A stretch of 64,000 nt of DNA from positions 186,001 to 250,000 of the forward strand of contig JAACJK010000165.1 in assembly GCA_013368325.1 (NCBI GenBank). Direction: 5' to 3'. Origin of the DNA: Ephemerocybe angulata (lineage: Eukaryota; Basidiomycota; Agaricomycetes; Agaricales; Psathyrellaceae). The notes below the pieces were generated by a model. It was not told the origin of the DNA, ran no database searches, and saw only the letters and a program-made list of their open reading frames with translations. This document shows positions 22,543 through 34,184 of the stretch, piece by piece. Position 1 is the first letter of the stretch. Each line of letters opens with the position of its first letter. The position numbers and the translations under genes were made by a program.

Positions 22543-23732
22543 TCAAACATTTGCAGGGCGGGTGTACCAGGTTGGCTCTCCGGAGCGCCGAATGTGTAGG
22601 GTCGTACGGTCCTCCAGTGGGTGAGAGTGCCCCTCAGAAGCTTCTTCCCATCCTGCACCCCGGACCCACACTTGATGTCCTGCGTTATGGAAGTGCACGT
22701 ACAGTTCCCCCGCCGAAGCAAGTAGGGAGGGTAATTTGATTGGCCAGTCAGAGGAGGATTCGTACCAGATTGTTGCTTTCCCTCCTGCGTGTTGTTCCTC
22801 GAAGCGCAAAACTTTAAGGGGGGGAGGGGGGCATAACGTTGAGGAAGATGACACTTGTCCCCCAGATTTGGCTTCAGGAGCGGCTGTTGTGGCTAACTTC
22901 GCAAACCTTGGAGGGAGGTTAGGCGGGGAGGCGCCGATGTCAACTTGCACGCTCTTCCACGGGTTGTCGAACATAACCGACGACGGGCCGTCCTCAGCAG
23001 TGCGCTCATCCGATGCATGGGACGTGTAGTCCAACACGGTCTGTGATCCACTCAGTCTGTGGCTTCTCTGGTGCTGTTGTGGAGGTGCTGTTGTGGAGCG
23101 TACCTTGGACGTGCCTGCAACAACAGAAAAGCGTTTGCGGTCATTAGAGACCCAGTCGGCCCCATAAGGGAGATTTGAATAATTTTTGGCGGTGGACTGA
23201 AGAAAATTATCGTGAATAAGCCTTCACTGACTGGAGGATGACGGAGTGAAGTCACTTACTGAGCGACCCGGGTGGCGAGGCGGATATCTTCGGCGATCGT
23301 TCGACTGGTGTAGAGAAAGTCAAAACCACCTCTGCATTTGAAGGACATGACGAACACCAACACAATTCCTGGACGTGAATTGATGAATAGGAAATCTTCG
23401 ACGTTCGTTTGACTGCAGGACGGCTAAGATTTGGGTGATCAACCGTCAAGTAACTAAGCGCTGACTGACTCTGGCAAACGAATGTGCTGAGACGGATTTT
23501 CTGGGGGTGGTGGAAAGGATGGATGTGGGTATTTCGTATGGTCCAGGGCGTAGAGAATAACGCCTTCGAAAGTGGCACCCGTCGCTCTGGGAGGTGGTCA
23601 GTAAGCTCAATCTGAAGTGAGAGTTGAAGATAGTACCTTCTGTCCCTGATTTACCTTGAGTGAATGAGATCCTGATATATATGCACTTCTGCGACGGAGT
23701 AGCCTTTCGTTGAGTCCAACGGCCATGGGTGA
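22543..23732 (-). CDS. Multi-exon gene of unknown function
   Basis: Five exons join with agreeing phases: 23732-23655, 23586-23470, 23412-23260, 23196-23104 and 23050-22543 (about 316 aa). The first exon (P.LDSTKGYSVAEVHIYQDL) has no ATG, so a short 5' exon is missing; an ATG at 23883 is a candidate but needs a long intron. Readable segments include GATFEGVILYALDHTKYPHP, VEDFLFINSRPGIVLVFVMS and a C-terminus with HNAGHQVWVRG and SGEPTWYTRPANV. I recognise no family. The gene converges on the tnp2 gene, with 46 bp between the stops. Confidence 0.6.
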
Positions 23733-24334
23733 CTGGAGTAAGATTCAAGGGATCAATTGGGGATCAAAGGGAGGGTCGTCCATGTCCGTGGCCGTGTTCG
23801 AAGTCCGATCAGTGCCCAATCCAACGGCGCTAGTTGATAACAAAGACAAACTAGTACGTACAGATTGGGAACGACCCCACCATGCCTTCAATATCTATAA
23901 CAAAGGTCGGTTTCTCTCTAGTCTTGAAGTGTCTATTATAACTCGAATCTGACTGCCAATCCGGGTAGCAGCTACTAGATCCTCAATGGGGAAGTTGAAG
24001 GCCACTCAACATCGCCTTTCGTTCGCCTTGCTTTCTCTCCAGACAAAGAAAAACAGCTTGAAAGAATCATGGGCATCAGCACTCTTTTAGCCAATTCAGA
24101 CACTCAACTCTTAACTCTCATCTTCCATGAACGTTGACAGTAAGTAGATAGTTTTCTGTTCATTCTCCAAAAGCTGATATCCGGTAGTACCTGTAGCGAA
24201 TGGCGCGACTGGGGTGGGTACTGCCTGGGCCACGCCCAGCTTCGGTTTCACCTATCTTACTGAAAAATCCTGACAGAGTTCCACTCCGACCCAGCAGTCT
24301 CATACTCCCCACAACACACAGCCTAACTCCAACC
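23733..24334. other. Intergenic, with one unresolved plus-strand frame
   Basis: An ATG at 23725 opens a frame to about 23905 (around VAVFEVRSVPNP and NKDKLVRTDWERP) with a possible donor. A later frame near 23985-24135 (around FVRLAFSPDKEKQLER) ends in a stop. I could not join them in phase, and the first overlaps an exon of the minus-strand gene. It could be a decayed gene. Otherwise nothing is seen. Confidence 0.3.
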
Positions 24335-26314
24335 ATGGGCAGGGTGTGCGTATGCCTTTCGTTGACCGGTCAATCGTTAGCTTAATCCCATCCAGCACCC
24401 GTCCCACTTTTCTCAGAACAGTTTAGCAACTGAGAGTGGCGTCGCTGGTGGAACAGGAGTGAGTGCATCTGCGCGGGTCTAACGTCTTGCTGGCTCACCT
24501 TCAAGAAAGCAGGTACCCCTTCATTACTATCCAGCGCAGGTCCCTCCTGCATCTTCCTCGAACCCTCCCAATCCAAATCCAACGCCTGTTCAGTATCCGG
24601 CGATGTTCAACTACGCGCCACCCCAACCTTACCCATTCCCATATGCAATGTACCCAAATCCTGCCGCGATGGCTTACTACGCTTTGCCACCACAGCACGC
24701 TCAATCTCGTACTCAAAGCGCAGCCAGTTCAGTCAACCACTCTGATTCAGAAATGAGCGAGGCCTCCACCGATGGCAACTCATCGGCTACATCGACTGCA
24801 TCAACTGCCCGGCAGAAACGGAGGAGGACGGACCCTGAAGATACCCAACCCGCCGGTCCTTCACGAGGCCCGACCAACAAGGGGAAGGAGCCCGAACGAA
24901 CTGCGCCCAGCCCCCATGCGATACCCAGCAAGGTCCGCTTTACCATTACCGCTCATTTTCCATCGCTGATCAACGTATAGGATATCGAGGTTCTGGCCTC
25001 GCAGATGTCTCAAATGCAGAAGACCCTTCTTGAACTTACTCAGAACGTCTTGACCCAACCCAAGGAAGTGCCTCTGATCGGCTCAAACGAACTGGGGGAG
25101 CAACTCTTGCAAGGGATGAAAGAAACGGTTGAGATCCTTCGCACCGGATTCGCATCTGGCATTCCTTTGAATCAGGGAGCAGGGGGCGACAGAGAAGGGA
25201 AGGACGAACCCGACGACGTCGACGTTGCTATGAGGGACGCAGACGCAGATTTAGAGGGCTTTAGAGTTGTTGGGGAGGTCAAAAGAGGGCCTGTTTCTCG
25301 AGGTCAAAGTTCCAATCGACTGGCCGTGAGTAACGTCCGCTATTTGTCTTTCTTCAGCTCTGACACGAAGACCTAGAGACTCGTTCGTAATTTTTTCAAG
25401 GACATCTATCGCGGGCAGGTCGTCAATGGGTCCACCTGGCAACCAGCAAATGGGCCGTGCTGCACCGTTGAGGATTTCCGACTTGACCTAACCAAACCAC
25501 CTGGGGACAAGTGGAACCATTCTGCGAAGAAAGTATTCACCCTCGCCTTCCTCAATCGTGACGATCCCGAGCTGGAAAGCCTAAAGCCATCCAAGGACGA
25601 TGTCGGTCGCTTGTTCATTTCTAACTTTCGGGCAACACGTTCAAAAATGATGTGGGCCCAGCTTCAGCCTGCTGATCAGGAGGAGGAGAGGCAAGCCCGT
25701 CGGCGTCAAGAGCGGAAGCGATGGGTATGTGTTTATTATTAGCTGTTCCTGCCCGCACCCACCTACATCTCATCAATACCTATAGCTATACTTCCGTAGA
25801 GTTCGCGCTGCTGAGCGATCCAAGAAAACCACGCGCCACCTCCGCCTTCTTTCAGCTCTGGGCATCGACGGGATGAGTACCGATGTTAGTGATCATAACA
25901 CTGGGACCGGGAGGCCCATCTTTCGAATCATGAACAAGCTTTGGAGGCACCCTAACGCTACAGGATGCCTTCGTACTCTCGATGGCCTTCATCGAGATAG
26001 TCGGTTTCGGCCATTGCGAAGGAATACCCAAGGCGCCCACCCTCACGACCGCACCCTATCCTCGCTCCCATCCACAAGTCCCCCTGTGCCTGGTCTTCCT
26101 TCCGGTCTCTATAACCCCAAGTGGCTGGAACTACAGAACGAGGCTGTACGGGAGTATCTTGAAGTCGTCGAGTCGGGGCCATACGACTTCTCTCACCCAG
26201 CTGAAATTGATGAGTGAGCTCTTTTCCTTTGACATACCCGAATGAGGCTAATTTCTTTCCAGTCTTGTCAGTCGCAACAACGGGAAGTTGGACTCTATTC
26301 ATGGATTCGCGTAA
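24335..26314 (+). CDS. Agaric-type orphan protein, seven exons
   Basis: The model is fully consistent in phase: 24335-24343, 24396-24458, 24513-24932, 24981-25325, 25377-25724, 25786-26213 and 26263-26314 (554 aa), with introns of 48-61 bp. The N-terminal half is low-complexity: a Pro/Tyr-rich part (PPQPYPFPYAMYPNP), then Ser/Thr with a basic patch (RQKRRRTDPED) that could be a nuclear localisation signal. Next come a helical segment (ASQMSQMQKTLLELTQ), an acidic linker (DVDVAMRDADADLEGF), a central folded part (VRNFFKDIYRGQ) and a basic helix (RQARRRQERKRW). The C-terminal part has GIDGMSTDVSDHNTG and FRPLRRNTQGAHPHDR. From general knowledge this resembles multicopy uncharacterised agaric proteins, perhaps transposon-linked. 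No function is assigned. Confidence 0.75.
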
Positions 26315-26542
26315 TCTGCTGCTGTGCGTGCGTCTTAGGTCGTTGTCGATAGTCACAGTTAGCTAATCAGCGACCTACTTATCAGGACAACCTCTTCCGA
26401 CCGAACGCTCTCAACTATACATCTATTTGCATTGCTCAAACAGTTTCCTTGTACCAGCGTATTGTACTGATTATTGTAGTACACATATCTTTCTTGTCTC
26501 GCTGTACTATTCCCGATTGAATACGATATTTCGATTTATACT

Positions 26543-28034
26543 TTATTCTCCCCTCCTGTCGCCTTCTTGCTTGAGTGCCGCCTGCAGAATATTCGCGACC
26601 GCCACAGCAATGCCTTTCGTCGCTTGGAGCTCTCCTGGCCCATATCTACGACGCATCATTAGGGCTTTCCTCAACCTAGAATGAAGGGAAGTTAAAGTAC
26701 CCGTAATTGTGGATTATTGGGACTCTCCGAGGATAAGGCGTTGCGGGAGCCCATTCGACCTCTAACCTTGGTCCTTTTTCTCGTGCGCCGAATATATCGC
26801 ATCCTTGGTAAACCACTAACGACCGGATATTTGAGGCAGTGATGCTGTTGGACAGTACTTCTGGACACCAGGCAACAACCTGTTGGAGGAGGTTATCGGT
26901 GTCTTGTGATCGCGAACAAGGGATCCTGCACCGAACGAAGTTGTAAGCCCCTATGCCCTTATAGAAGCGAACGTCGCGACTTGCCATTCATTTGCTTCAG
27001 GACGTCCAGATACAATTACCTGCAAAGAGTAGATGTGGTCGTTTGGTCGTTGCGAGACGAGGAGGGCAGAGAAGAGAAGGAAGGACTCACGTCACCGTTC
27101 CCTGTCGGGACAAGAGAGAAGATAACCTGATAATCCTTGTCATACAGCGCTTTACCAGCAGTGACCCACGGCGCCCTCAATTTAATCAATGGAATTCGGA
27201 GGGGGGTGACAGACTTATCCTCGATTCCGCCGAGAAACCTGGCACCTAATCCGACGCAGACTACGATCGCATCAGGTGAACCCATGTTTTTCTCAGAGGA
27301 GTCTGGACGGGCAAAGGGTTGAAGGCCTCCTTCCACAACTTCGCGTATATGTCGGACAGACCCTCGAAACGCCCGACCTCCGTTCAAGAGAAACTCCTTC
27401 ATCATGCTCTCAGCGGTAAAGGCCGGAGATAACGAGACATTGCGAAAACATACGCCGTGCTGCGACCCGTCTATCAATTCATCCAGCGAAAGCTGCCGCA
27501 TCTACGATCTGAATTTCAGCACGACTGAGCACGAGCATACAATTGAACTAACTTCAGCTCTCTCTGCAAAGCGGTCCGTTTCTAAGGGTTGACTTGCAAA
27601 GTACTCCATGTGATTGAATTGGGGGTAGCATTGAGGATTTGACTCAGACAGCCCCCAAAAATGGGCGAACGTTACGTCCTCGAAAGTGGAAAGGGCATTG
27701 AGACGACTCCCATAGCAAGAACGCTGGATGAGATTTGAGCAGCGTACACCAAGCGTAAGCTTATAGCGGGACTCACTGAAAGATTTGTCGACCATTGGGC
27801 TGGAGGCGGGTCTGAAGGTATAACATCAGCTACAATATCTACCTGTCGGCCTAAGGGCCTCTGCACTTGAGCTTCCAGGGCGCACATCAGAGCATTGAAC
27901 CCTAATTATTCTGTTGAGTTCTTGTATAATAAGTAGTACGTTGGCGCACCTGCTCCAATGATAACAACATGCTCTGTCTGGTCCTCGTCCATGTCGCCCA
28001 CTTTACGTGTCTCGTCCATCCCGGTAACGCTCAT
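26543..28034 (-). CDS. D-amino-acid-oxidase-like FAD enzyme
   Basis: Seven exons agree in phase: 28034-27950, 27901-27777, 27723-27553, 27501-27091, 27019-26985, 26925-26701 and 26645-26543 (384 aa). DAAO family enzymes oxidise D-amino acids with FAD, usually in peroxisomes. Supporting motifs in order are HVVIIGAGFNA (Rossmann FAD site, third Gly replaced), AHFWGLSES, PDAIVVCVGLGARFLGG, LRAPWV, GDVIVSGRPEANEW, CDIFGAREKGPRLEVEW and HNYGYGPGELQATKGIA. The usual G-L-R-P-x-R pattern, whose Arg holds the substrate carboxylate, reads D-I-F-G-A-R here, so that Arg is apparently Phe. The C-terminus (EGDRRGE) has no SKL-type peroxisome signal. Intron 26984-26926 starts with GC (gcaagt). It is an intact but strongly diverged copy, either changed in activity or decaying. 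Confidence 0.82.
26926..26984 (-). other. GC-AG intron in DAAO-like gene
   Basis: The minus-strand exon ends AATGAATG, followed by gcaagtcgcg and an acceptor gtgcag (59 bp). With this intron the frame passes from EANEW directly into IPCSRSQDT, as the family alignment requires; reading through gives a stop. There is no GT donor with a fitting phase. Confidence 0.8.
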
Positions 28035-28191
28035 GGAAGTTGCATTGAAGCTGCGTCATTCCGGCATCGAACTGCCCGTCGCGGACGCGCGACGGCCCGG
28101 TGATGAGCGCCGTGGAAACCAGAATCCCAAGTCAGGTTCGCCCCCGCCTTTCTTTGTACCAGCAACGAGGTTCACTCACTAGGCCTCTGGC
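28035..28191. promoter_or_regulatory. Divergent intergenic promoter region
   Basis: Only about 157 bp separate the ATG of the DAAO-like gene (28034, minus) from the first usable ATG of the large orphan gene (28192, plus). An upstream plus-strand ATG at 28033 overlaps the DAAO start and cannot be spliced in phase, which supports the start at 28192. Both promoters must therefore lie within or across the neighbour's first exon. No clear TATA box is seen. Confidence 0.45.
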
Positions 28192-31100
28192 ATGATCGAC
28201 GAGCGAACTCACCCATTCACCATTCTCAAAGCCTTGCCATGGTTTAATGATCACCTTCTAGCATTGGAATCTGTGAAGCTGCTCAAGTACGACCAGGGGA
28301 TATTCGGCGGGCTCGACAAAGGATTACAGGTATTCGACAACTCTCTTGCTGCCTCTTCCGCCATATACCTGATGCTCCACATTTTCAAGGATCTCATACA
28401 CAGGCTTTCATGCTTCGAGTCGGCTGTTCTCAATGGCGAACAGGATATTGCGGTGCTCCAGCCGTATCTCGGCACCGACCCCGACGTCGCCATCCGTTCC
28501 AGGATGGGATCGCTGATGCAACTCAACACCGAGCGATCTACCAAACTAGTTTCAGCTCTTTTGGACTATCGTAGCCTCGATATTATGGTTGCACTCCGAT
28601 ATGGGTTTCATGTTGCCGGACAAGCTGAACGGCTTTCCATTCCCTTTCCTACTAAAATCGCGCGTCCCTCTTTCCATTCAACATTTTATATCTTTAGGCT
28701 CACGATTCTCTAGTTCTACAAAGAAGCTAGACATTGGCCAAGCATGGTGCAGCGTGGATTGCAGCTTCTTCGAAACTGCGACCAACACGATCGCCAGCTA
28801 CTTCCTGAACACGCTCCAAATAAGCAAGACCCATTTACGACCATCTTTGCTTCGCTGGTGTACAGAAAGGATGCGATAGAGGGCCACAAGATTATGTCGA
28901 ACTTCGAATGCGCAGCTGCGTACTTGTGTTTACTTTTGAAGGTAAGGTGCTGATGTTGCTACGGGTTGTGCGCTGCTCACTCCTGAGCAGGGCGCCGACG
29001 ATCTACCAAATACTGTATCAGAATTCAAGGAGTTTGTCACGGCTACCTGGTGTGTATCAATATCAATTCTTCAGTACGCAGTTGCTCACTAGATCCGCTA
29101 GCCGTGAAGCAAATCTTCCAGCCGAAAGTTGGACTGCTTTCTTCGGTTCGATGCGCTCTGTTCACTCCTTCAAACTTCCGCTTCAGTTCGCTCTCGCCGT
29201 CTCCCCGGCGTGCCTCTTCCTTCCGGCGTGCTTGATGACTAAAGATTTAAATCGTGTTGTTTTAATCCAGGTACGTCGTACTTGACTGGTTTCTCCAGTT
29301 TACCTTACGAGTCGTTAGATGTGGCAAGGCTTAGGCGGCCCTCGCCCAGATAGTCTGTCCTTGGTTGAAAAAACACTGTGGGAAGCTCTATACGAAAGTG
29401 CCTCGGGGATCTACCCCTTATCAGCTCGATTGCGGTCAGCCTTCAGAAAGATAGAGGCAATGGAACTCGCTGGCGTCACCTACCCTGATTCTGAATGGCT
29501 TAGTGGAGGTATGTCAATCCAAACTCAATCGATATGCCGATGGACTCACGCGAGGCCAGATACATCGTTCGAGGAATCCCTCGAGAAGTCAGCTACCTCC
29601 CAAGTAGTTGGGAATACACGAGCCACTGGCAACAAGAAACAACCTTTAGCTTCCAAGACCAACGAGAATACCCCCACACGCCCAATCACGCGTAGTGTGA
29701 CAGCCGGTCCTAACGCCCGTCCCCCGCCGCTGGCCACATACTCTGGCACTTCGGAGCACGGCGCTCGTCGACGCCGAACCCATTCAAATCGCGCCGTGAC
29801 TGAAGCCCCAGGCCCTAAGCCACCCTCCGCTCGTAAACGCCCAGTGTCAGAGGAATCACCCCTATCCGCATCTGATTCGTCGAGTAAGCGGTTGAAGGTA
29901 GAGGGCAAGATCGTGTACGATGCCATCGACTTGACCTTCGAGAGCGTAAGCGACACCCTCCCTCGCATGCGACACATGAACTCTGACTCCTGATCGTAGG
30001 TCGACAGATACCAGCTCAACGAAGTCGTGAACGACAACACGTCCGTTCAGTCGCAGTACCGTGGGGAGATCGTCTCGCTATGGGACGATTGCGGAGCCAC
30101 CGCGTTTAACCCGGTCTTCCATGTCAGAACTCTCTGCTTTAGCCTATCGTCCTGTTGATCTCATACACACACTCTCTCCCCTTAGTTCCATAAAGAAGTA
30201 GACTGGTTCAATACCATGTTCAAGGCCATTCGGGCCAGCAGCCCAAGACGTAACGACCGGCCTCAGTTCCTCGAGAACTCGACAGAGTCATGTTTCCACG
30301 TTTTGACAGAGAGAAATTTCGTCAAAATCTCAGCGTCGAACATCCTCAGAATGTTTGCATCTCAGAATATTGTGATATCAGGAAATACGGCCATGTTGAC
30401 CGTCGACTTTGATGAAGAGGGGGTCGCATCGTTCTCGATGCCGGAGAAACGTATCCATCTTATTGGTGAGTTTACTGTCCCTTGAGATCTTCAAAATTAC
30501 TGGTCCTGAATAAACGGCTAGACTTCTCGATCTCCCCCGATAAGAATCGTACGGTTGTCGGAACTTTGCAGAATCTCCTCCTTCATGGAAAGAAGGCGAC
30601 GAAGTTTATGATGGCCCCTGACATCCCCACTCCCAACGGGGTCAACCCAGTGGTAGGCTTAGCTTCCGACACCCTTGCGTGGGATATGACTATCGATCAA
30701 CCGTGGTGCGGCCGTCGATGGGAGATGCCCCGTAGCGCTCTCAGATGGGCGGAGATCTCAACTAGGAACGCATATTCCAAGCTTTCGATCTCCCCAAACG
30801 GGTTTGCTACGCAGATCGAAGTCAGAAGCGGGTCCCAGCTCCTCGTTGTCATTCGCCCGGCTCCCTTCAGTCCTTATTCGCCCGAATCATTCTCCTTTCT
30901 GGACCAAGTTCGCCACCTCCAGACCTCCAATTGGAGTGGCCTCTCCCTCGAGGCGTTTCATCTAAAGGAAGGATACGTGGGGTAAGCATCATACACAGTC
31001 TATTGTGATACTCTGGAGAACTTACAGGCTATTAGGATAGTGCAGCCCTTTGTGCCGTTTATCTTGCTCTCTACAGACAACACAATTACTCAGAAGTGTT

Positions 31101-31929
31101 ACTTCTATGCGACATCTACGATCAGATCGTCGTGTTACGGGTACATGTTCACCTCGCTAACGACAGAGGCCTCCGCCAATAAGTCACAGCAGGCAGCCCA
31201 GACCATGCTCCGTCGTCTTGCGCAGTACTATCGCCTCGTCTACTGTCGAGACGATTATTTCTTCAGAAGGAAAGGTAAGGTTTCTGTTCGAACACTTGGT
31301 ATCTTCAGCTTTATCTAATCCTAGCATCAGACTTCCCTCATGTGCCCGACATTTTGACTTTCGAAGGGGTGGTAGACGTATTGTCCCTATGCAACGTGTT
31401 CGAATTGGTCAACGCCCTCTCGCACCGCCCTTCCGATTTGGACCGTCTCCTCTTTATCGAAGCCCGCAGAGCCTGCCGAACCATCGTTTCCTGGATGGGA
31501 TCACATTTACATTTCAGAGGTCGGACAGGCGCCTCTCTTGACATACATCACAACATCTGGATGCGATATCTGTCCAGACAAATCAAAGCTCTGCAGCGAT
31601 ACCAGGAAATTGTCGACTATAGAGAAGGAACATCAAGAGCGCATGATCTGAAGGACAAATTATCTGCGTGTTTTCCTGAGGACCACGTCCTCCACTCTGA
31701 AGCCTCTGCTGTAGACGGCAGGGTGCCCGAAACTTTTGCTTGGCCCGCTGAAGAGTCGTTTGTAGTTGGAATTCGTGAAGAAGTTGCGAACGTTGAGAGT
31801 AAGTGTTCATCTTCTTCATATGTCGGACCTTTCTAAACTATCATCCCCATATTTGCAGTGAGTACAGAGAGTATCAAGGGCGAAACGAGGGACGATTGGG
31901 AGTTTCTCCAGACTTGGAAGTCTACTTGA
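28192..31929 (+). CDS. Large 14-exon orphan protein
   Basis: The exons are 28192-28659, 28714-28941, 28991-29051, 29093-29145, 29187-29270, 29319-29508, 29560-29945, 30000-30122, 30186-30465, 30522-30981, 31041-31140, 31190-31274, 31325-31798 and 31859-31929 (1,020 aa). All phases agree, but the first intron needs a GC donor (gcgcgt at 28660), the weakest point. The first ~290 residues are helical (around ALPWFNDHLLALESVKLL and FECAAAYLCLLLK). The middle is low-complexity and basic (RKRPVSEESP, SSKRLKVEG). The C-terminal ~500 residues look folded (VDRYQLNEVV, PWCGRRWEMPRSALRW, YSEVLLLCDIYDQIVVLR). I recognise no domain. The preserved frame over 14 exons argues for a living gene. Confidence 0.72.
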
Positions 31930-32737
31930 CATTTCTATTATATGCCTACCATACCTTCGTCAATCATCATTAGTACAAACCTCGGTACGGCAGAGATACA
32001 TTCAGAATCTCACACTAACGGGTCTGTGATGCTCTACCCCTCTCATACCATAACGACGGCCTTCCGCAGCAGACGGATATCTCCGTCATACCCGCCAGAG
32101 CCGATAGCGGGGTTTATACTACCCTACGGTACCTACTTTACTGCGCTTCCCCTTTGTCGCTTCACTCTCGACGCTTCTACCTACGGCTGTCAGGAGCCGT
32201 CTGTGATCATCCGCCCCACCCTCCAGCATCACCATCATCTTCCCTCCTTGAGCTACATGATGCGAAAGGGCATCTAAAGAGGTCGAACTCCGCTCTGGGA
32301 AGTCCCGCCAGCAGTGAGCACTGGCCACAACGCAAATGTGATTCATTGAGGCTGCGGATTCAGTGTGACGGACAAGGTTGCCAGAGGCCGAGTCGAGCGC
32401 CAATCGTATCGCATTTCACATTAATATTGTTCTCATAGCACTCTACTCACATACGTAGCTATTAAGTGGGCTCATAATATTTAATAAATGGCTATATTTC
32501 CCTCTCGGTCTTGCCAGAACCTGCCTCGATGAGCATTCCATACCAAAGCTTAGGCGCCCGAAGAGGCGTCGGATTACCCCCAAAAGGTAACTTCTAAACG
32601 CCATCAATTGACCAAATGTCGACCTCAAGACCAAGACTGCTAGGGACTTCGGACTTAGATATCAGGATAGGTACTTTCTCTGAACCAAAAGCTGGTAAGA
32701 CTACTCTATTAACAGCTGACCCGGGAGCAACATGGCG
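31930..32737. other. Intergenic
   Basis: No supported gene or repeat is seen between the large orphan gene and the convergent LRR-like gene. Short frames on both strands lack splice logic. Confidence 0.4.
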
Positions 32738-33686
32738 CTACGGCCTCAATTCACAATACGCCCCATCGAAATCGTCGTTGACCTCCTCATCCATATCGTC
32801 GCCACCTGGAATGGCTGGGTAGTAGGGCTCAACGGTGAGGACACGCCCTTGACCGTCAACATCGCACCATCTCCACAGAAACCCAGACACTTCCGCCGAT
32901 TTGAGTCCTGCAAACCTGCCGAGGGTGCTTTTGACCTCGTCAAGGTATTCCTAGAGTTGATTGAGATTGGATCAGGGGGCTGAATTGTATGATAAGACTC
33001 ACGGCATTAAAGTTTTTACTCCACAGGTCATATGTAGTTTTAAGCCTCATATTAGTCAAGTGGGGGGCGGAATCAGCGATGTAATCCAATATATCGAGAA
33101 GGGAGGAGGAGGTAGTGGCGTCCATGGTTTGTAAGGCGGTCCTGGACTGGCCCAGACCCACCAGTGCCAGTCCCGTAAGGTCCCCCGTGGTGAGGGAAAG
33201 AGAGGATACCGGTCGACCGGGTACAAGCATCTCTGCCAGGTCTACCGATCCACTGAACGAGGAAAGATTGGGAAGCAGCTTCGGAGGAATTTCGGCGGGT
33301 AGGTGGGAGATGGCTTGGTCGAGCGTTAGCTCGCGTAGCTCGGGCGCTTTGCTCAGAAAGTCAATCAGATAAGCGTCCAAGTCGAATGAGGTTTGAAAGG
33401 TCTTTAGCATAGGGAAAAAGGCGCTGGCGCCGGTGCACAGCACGACAGAGCTGTAGTGGGCGGGGATGATGAGTGAGAGCGAGACCAGCGTGGTCATTTG
33501 GGATAGTGCCTGTGCCAGGTTTTGGTAGAAGCATGGCGGTGCGACGTCGCTGGGACCAACTACGACTGTGAGTGCGTGGACATGCGAGGAAAAGTGAGGA
33601 TTGGAGGAAAGTGCCGAAACACGAGGAAGAGTGTGTCTGGCGAGAACGACATGGGGGGCGTACGTCGTACTCTCGCCAGAGGACAT
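32738..33686 (-). CDS. LRR-like protein of the F-box family (N-terminus uncertain)
   Basis: Exon 1 (33686-33003) and exon 2 (32950-32738), with a 52-bp intron, give 298 aa. The body has leucine-rich spacing typical of the C-terminal part of fungal F-box/LRR proteins (MTTLVSLSLIIP, APELRELTLDQ, APHLTNMRLKTT). The C-terminus is acidic (GGDDMDEEVNDDFDG). Upstream of the ATG the frame stays open to a stop near 33805 without another ATG, and no F-box helix is seen. The gene may be 5'-truncated, start at a missed exon, or use the ATG at 33686. A role as substrate-recognition subunit of an SCF ubiquitin ligase would follow only if an F-box exists. Confidence 0.6.
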
Positions 33687-34184
33687 GGCAAAGTCGGTTG
33701 CGTGAAGTGCACAAAAGGGTGGAGAAGTGAGAGTCGGAGACCGTTGGGCAGTGCCGACAAACGTATATGTGGCAGGGGTGTTGGCGAGAAGGAGATTGTG
33801 GGCGATGAGGATATTTTAAAGGGCTGAGAAGAATTGGGGCTCAGAATTGGAGCTCAGAGCTCTTCCACGTTTGATCATTCCTTGTCCTGGTTTGACATGT
33901 TCCCCCATGCTCTGATTGCCGTCCCGAACCCTGAGGCGTTGACCGTTTGAAGATTCGTGTCCAGAGTCGTTTCTTTGCGCCTTATTGGTACTTCCATATG
34001 AAATGGATTCAAAGGCTTGTTTGGAGTCCGTTAAATCGATAGCCTGCTCTGATCGCCCTGGTGGTGGACGGGTGTTTATCGTCGAAAGCCCGAATTACAG
34101 ACAAGAACTGAACTCCGATTTGAATCCGATCATTGGATTCAGCTCAGTTCAGCGTGGACTGAGCTCTGACTTCGACTGTCAATT
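33687..34184. other. Intergenic with GAGCTC-rich palindromic words
   Basis: The words ggagctcagagctcttcc (about 33848) and gattcagctcagttcagc (about 34135) are short imperfect repeats of AGCTC. Nothing coding is supported. Confidence 0.35.

Noticed and set aside
23725..23952. Plus-strand protein starting MGDWSKIQG
   Set aside because: It overlaps an exon of a better supported minus-strand gene and cannot be spliced in phase to any downstream exon.
26676..26987. DAAO-like gene as a pseudogene truncated after HNYG
   Set aside because: A 55-bp intron (26700-26646) continues the frame into a matching C-terminus, and a GC-AG intron removes the apparent frameshift upstream.
29041..29190. Frameshift in the large orphan gene
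   Set aside because: Two 41-bp introns (29052-29092 and 29146-29186) restore the frame, so no break is needed.
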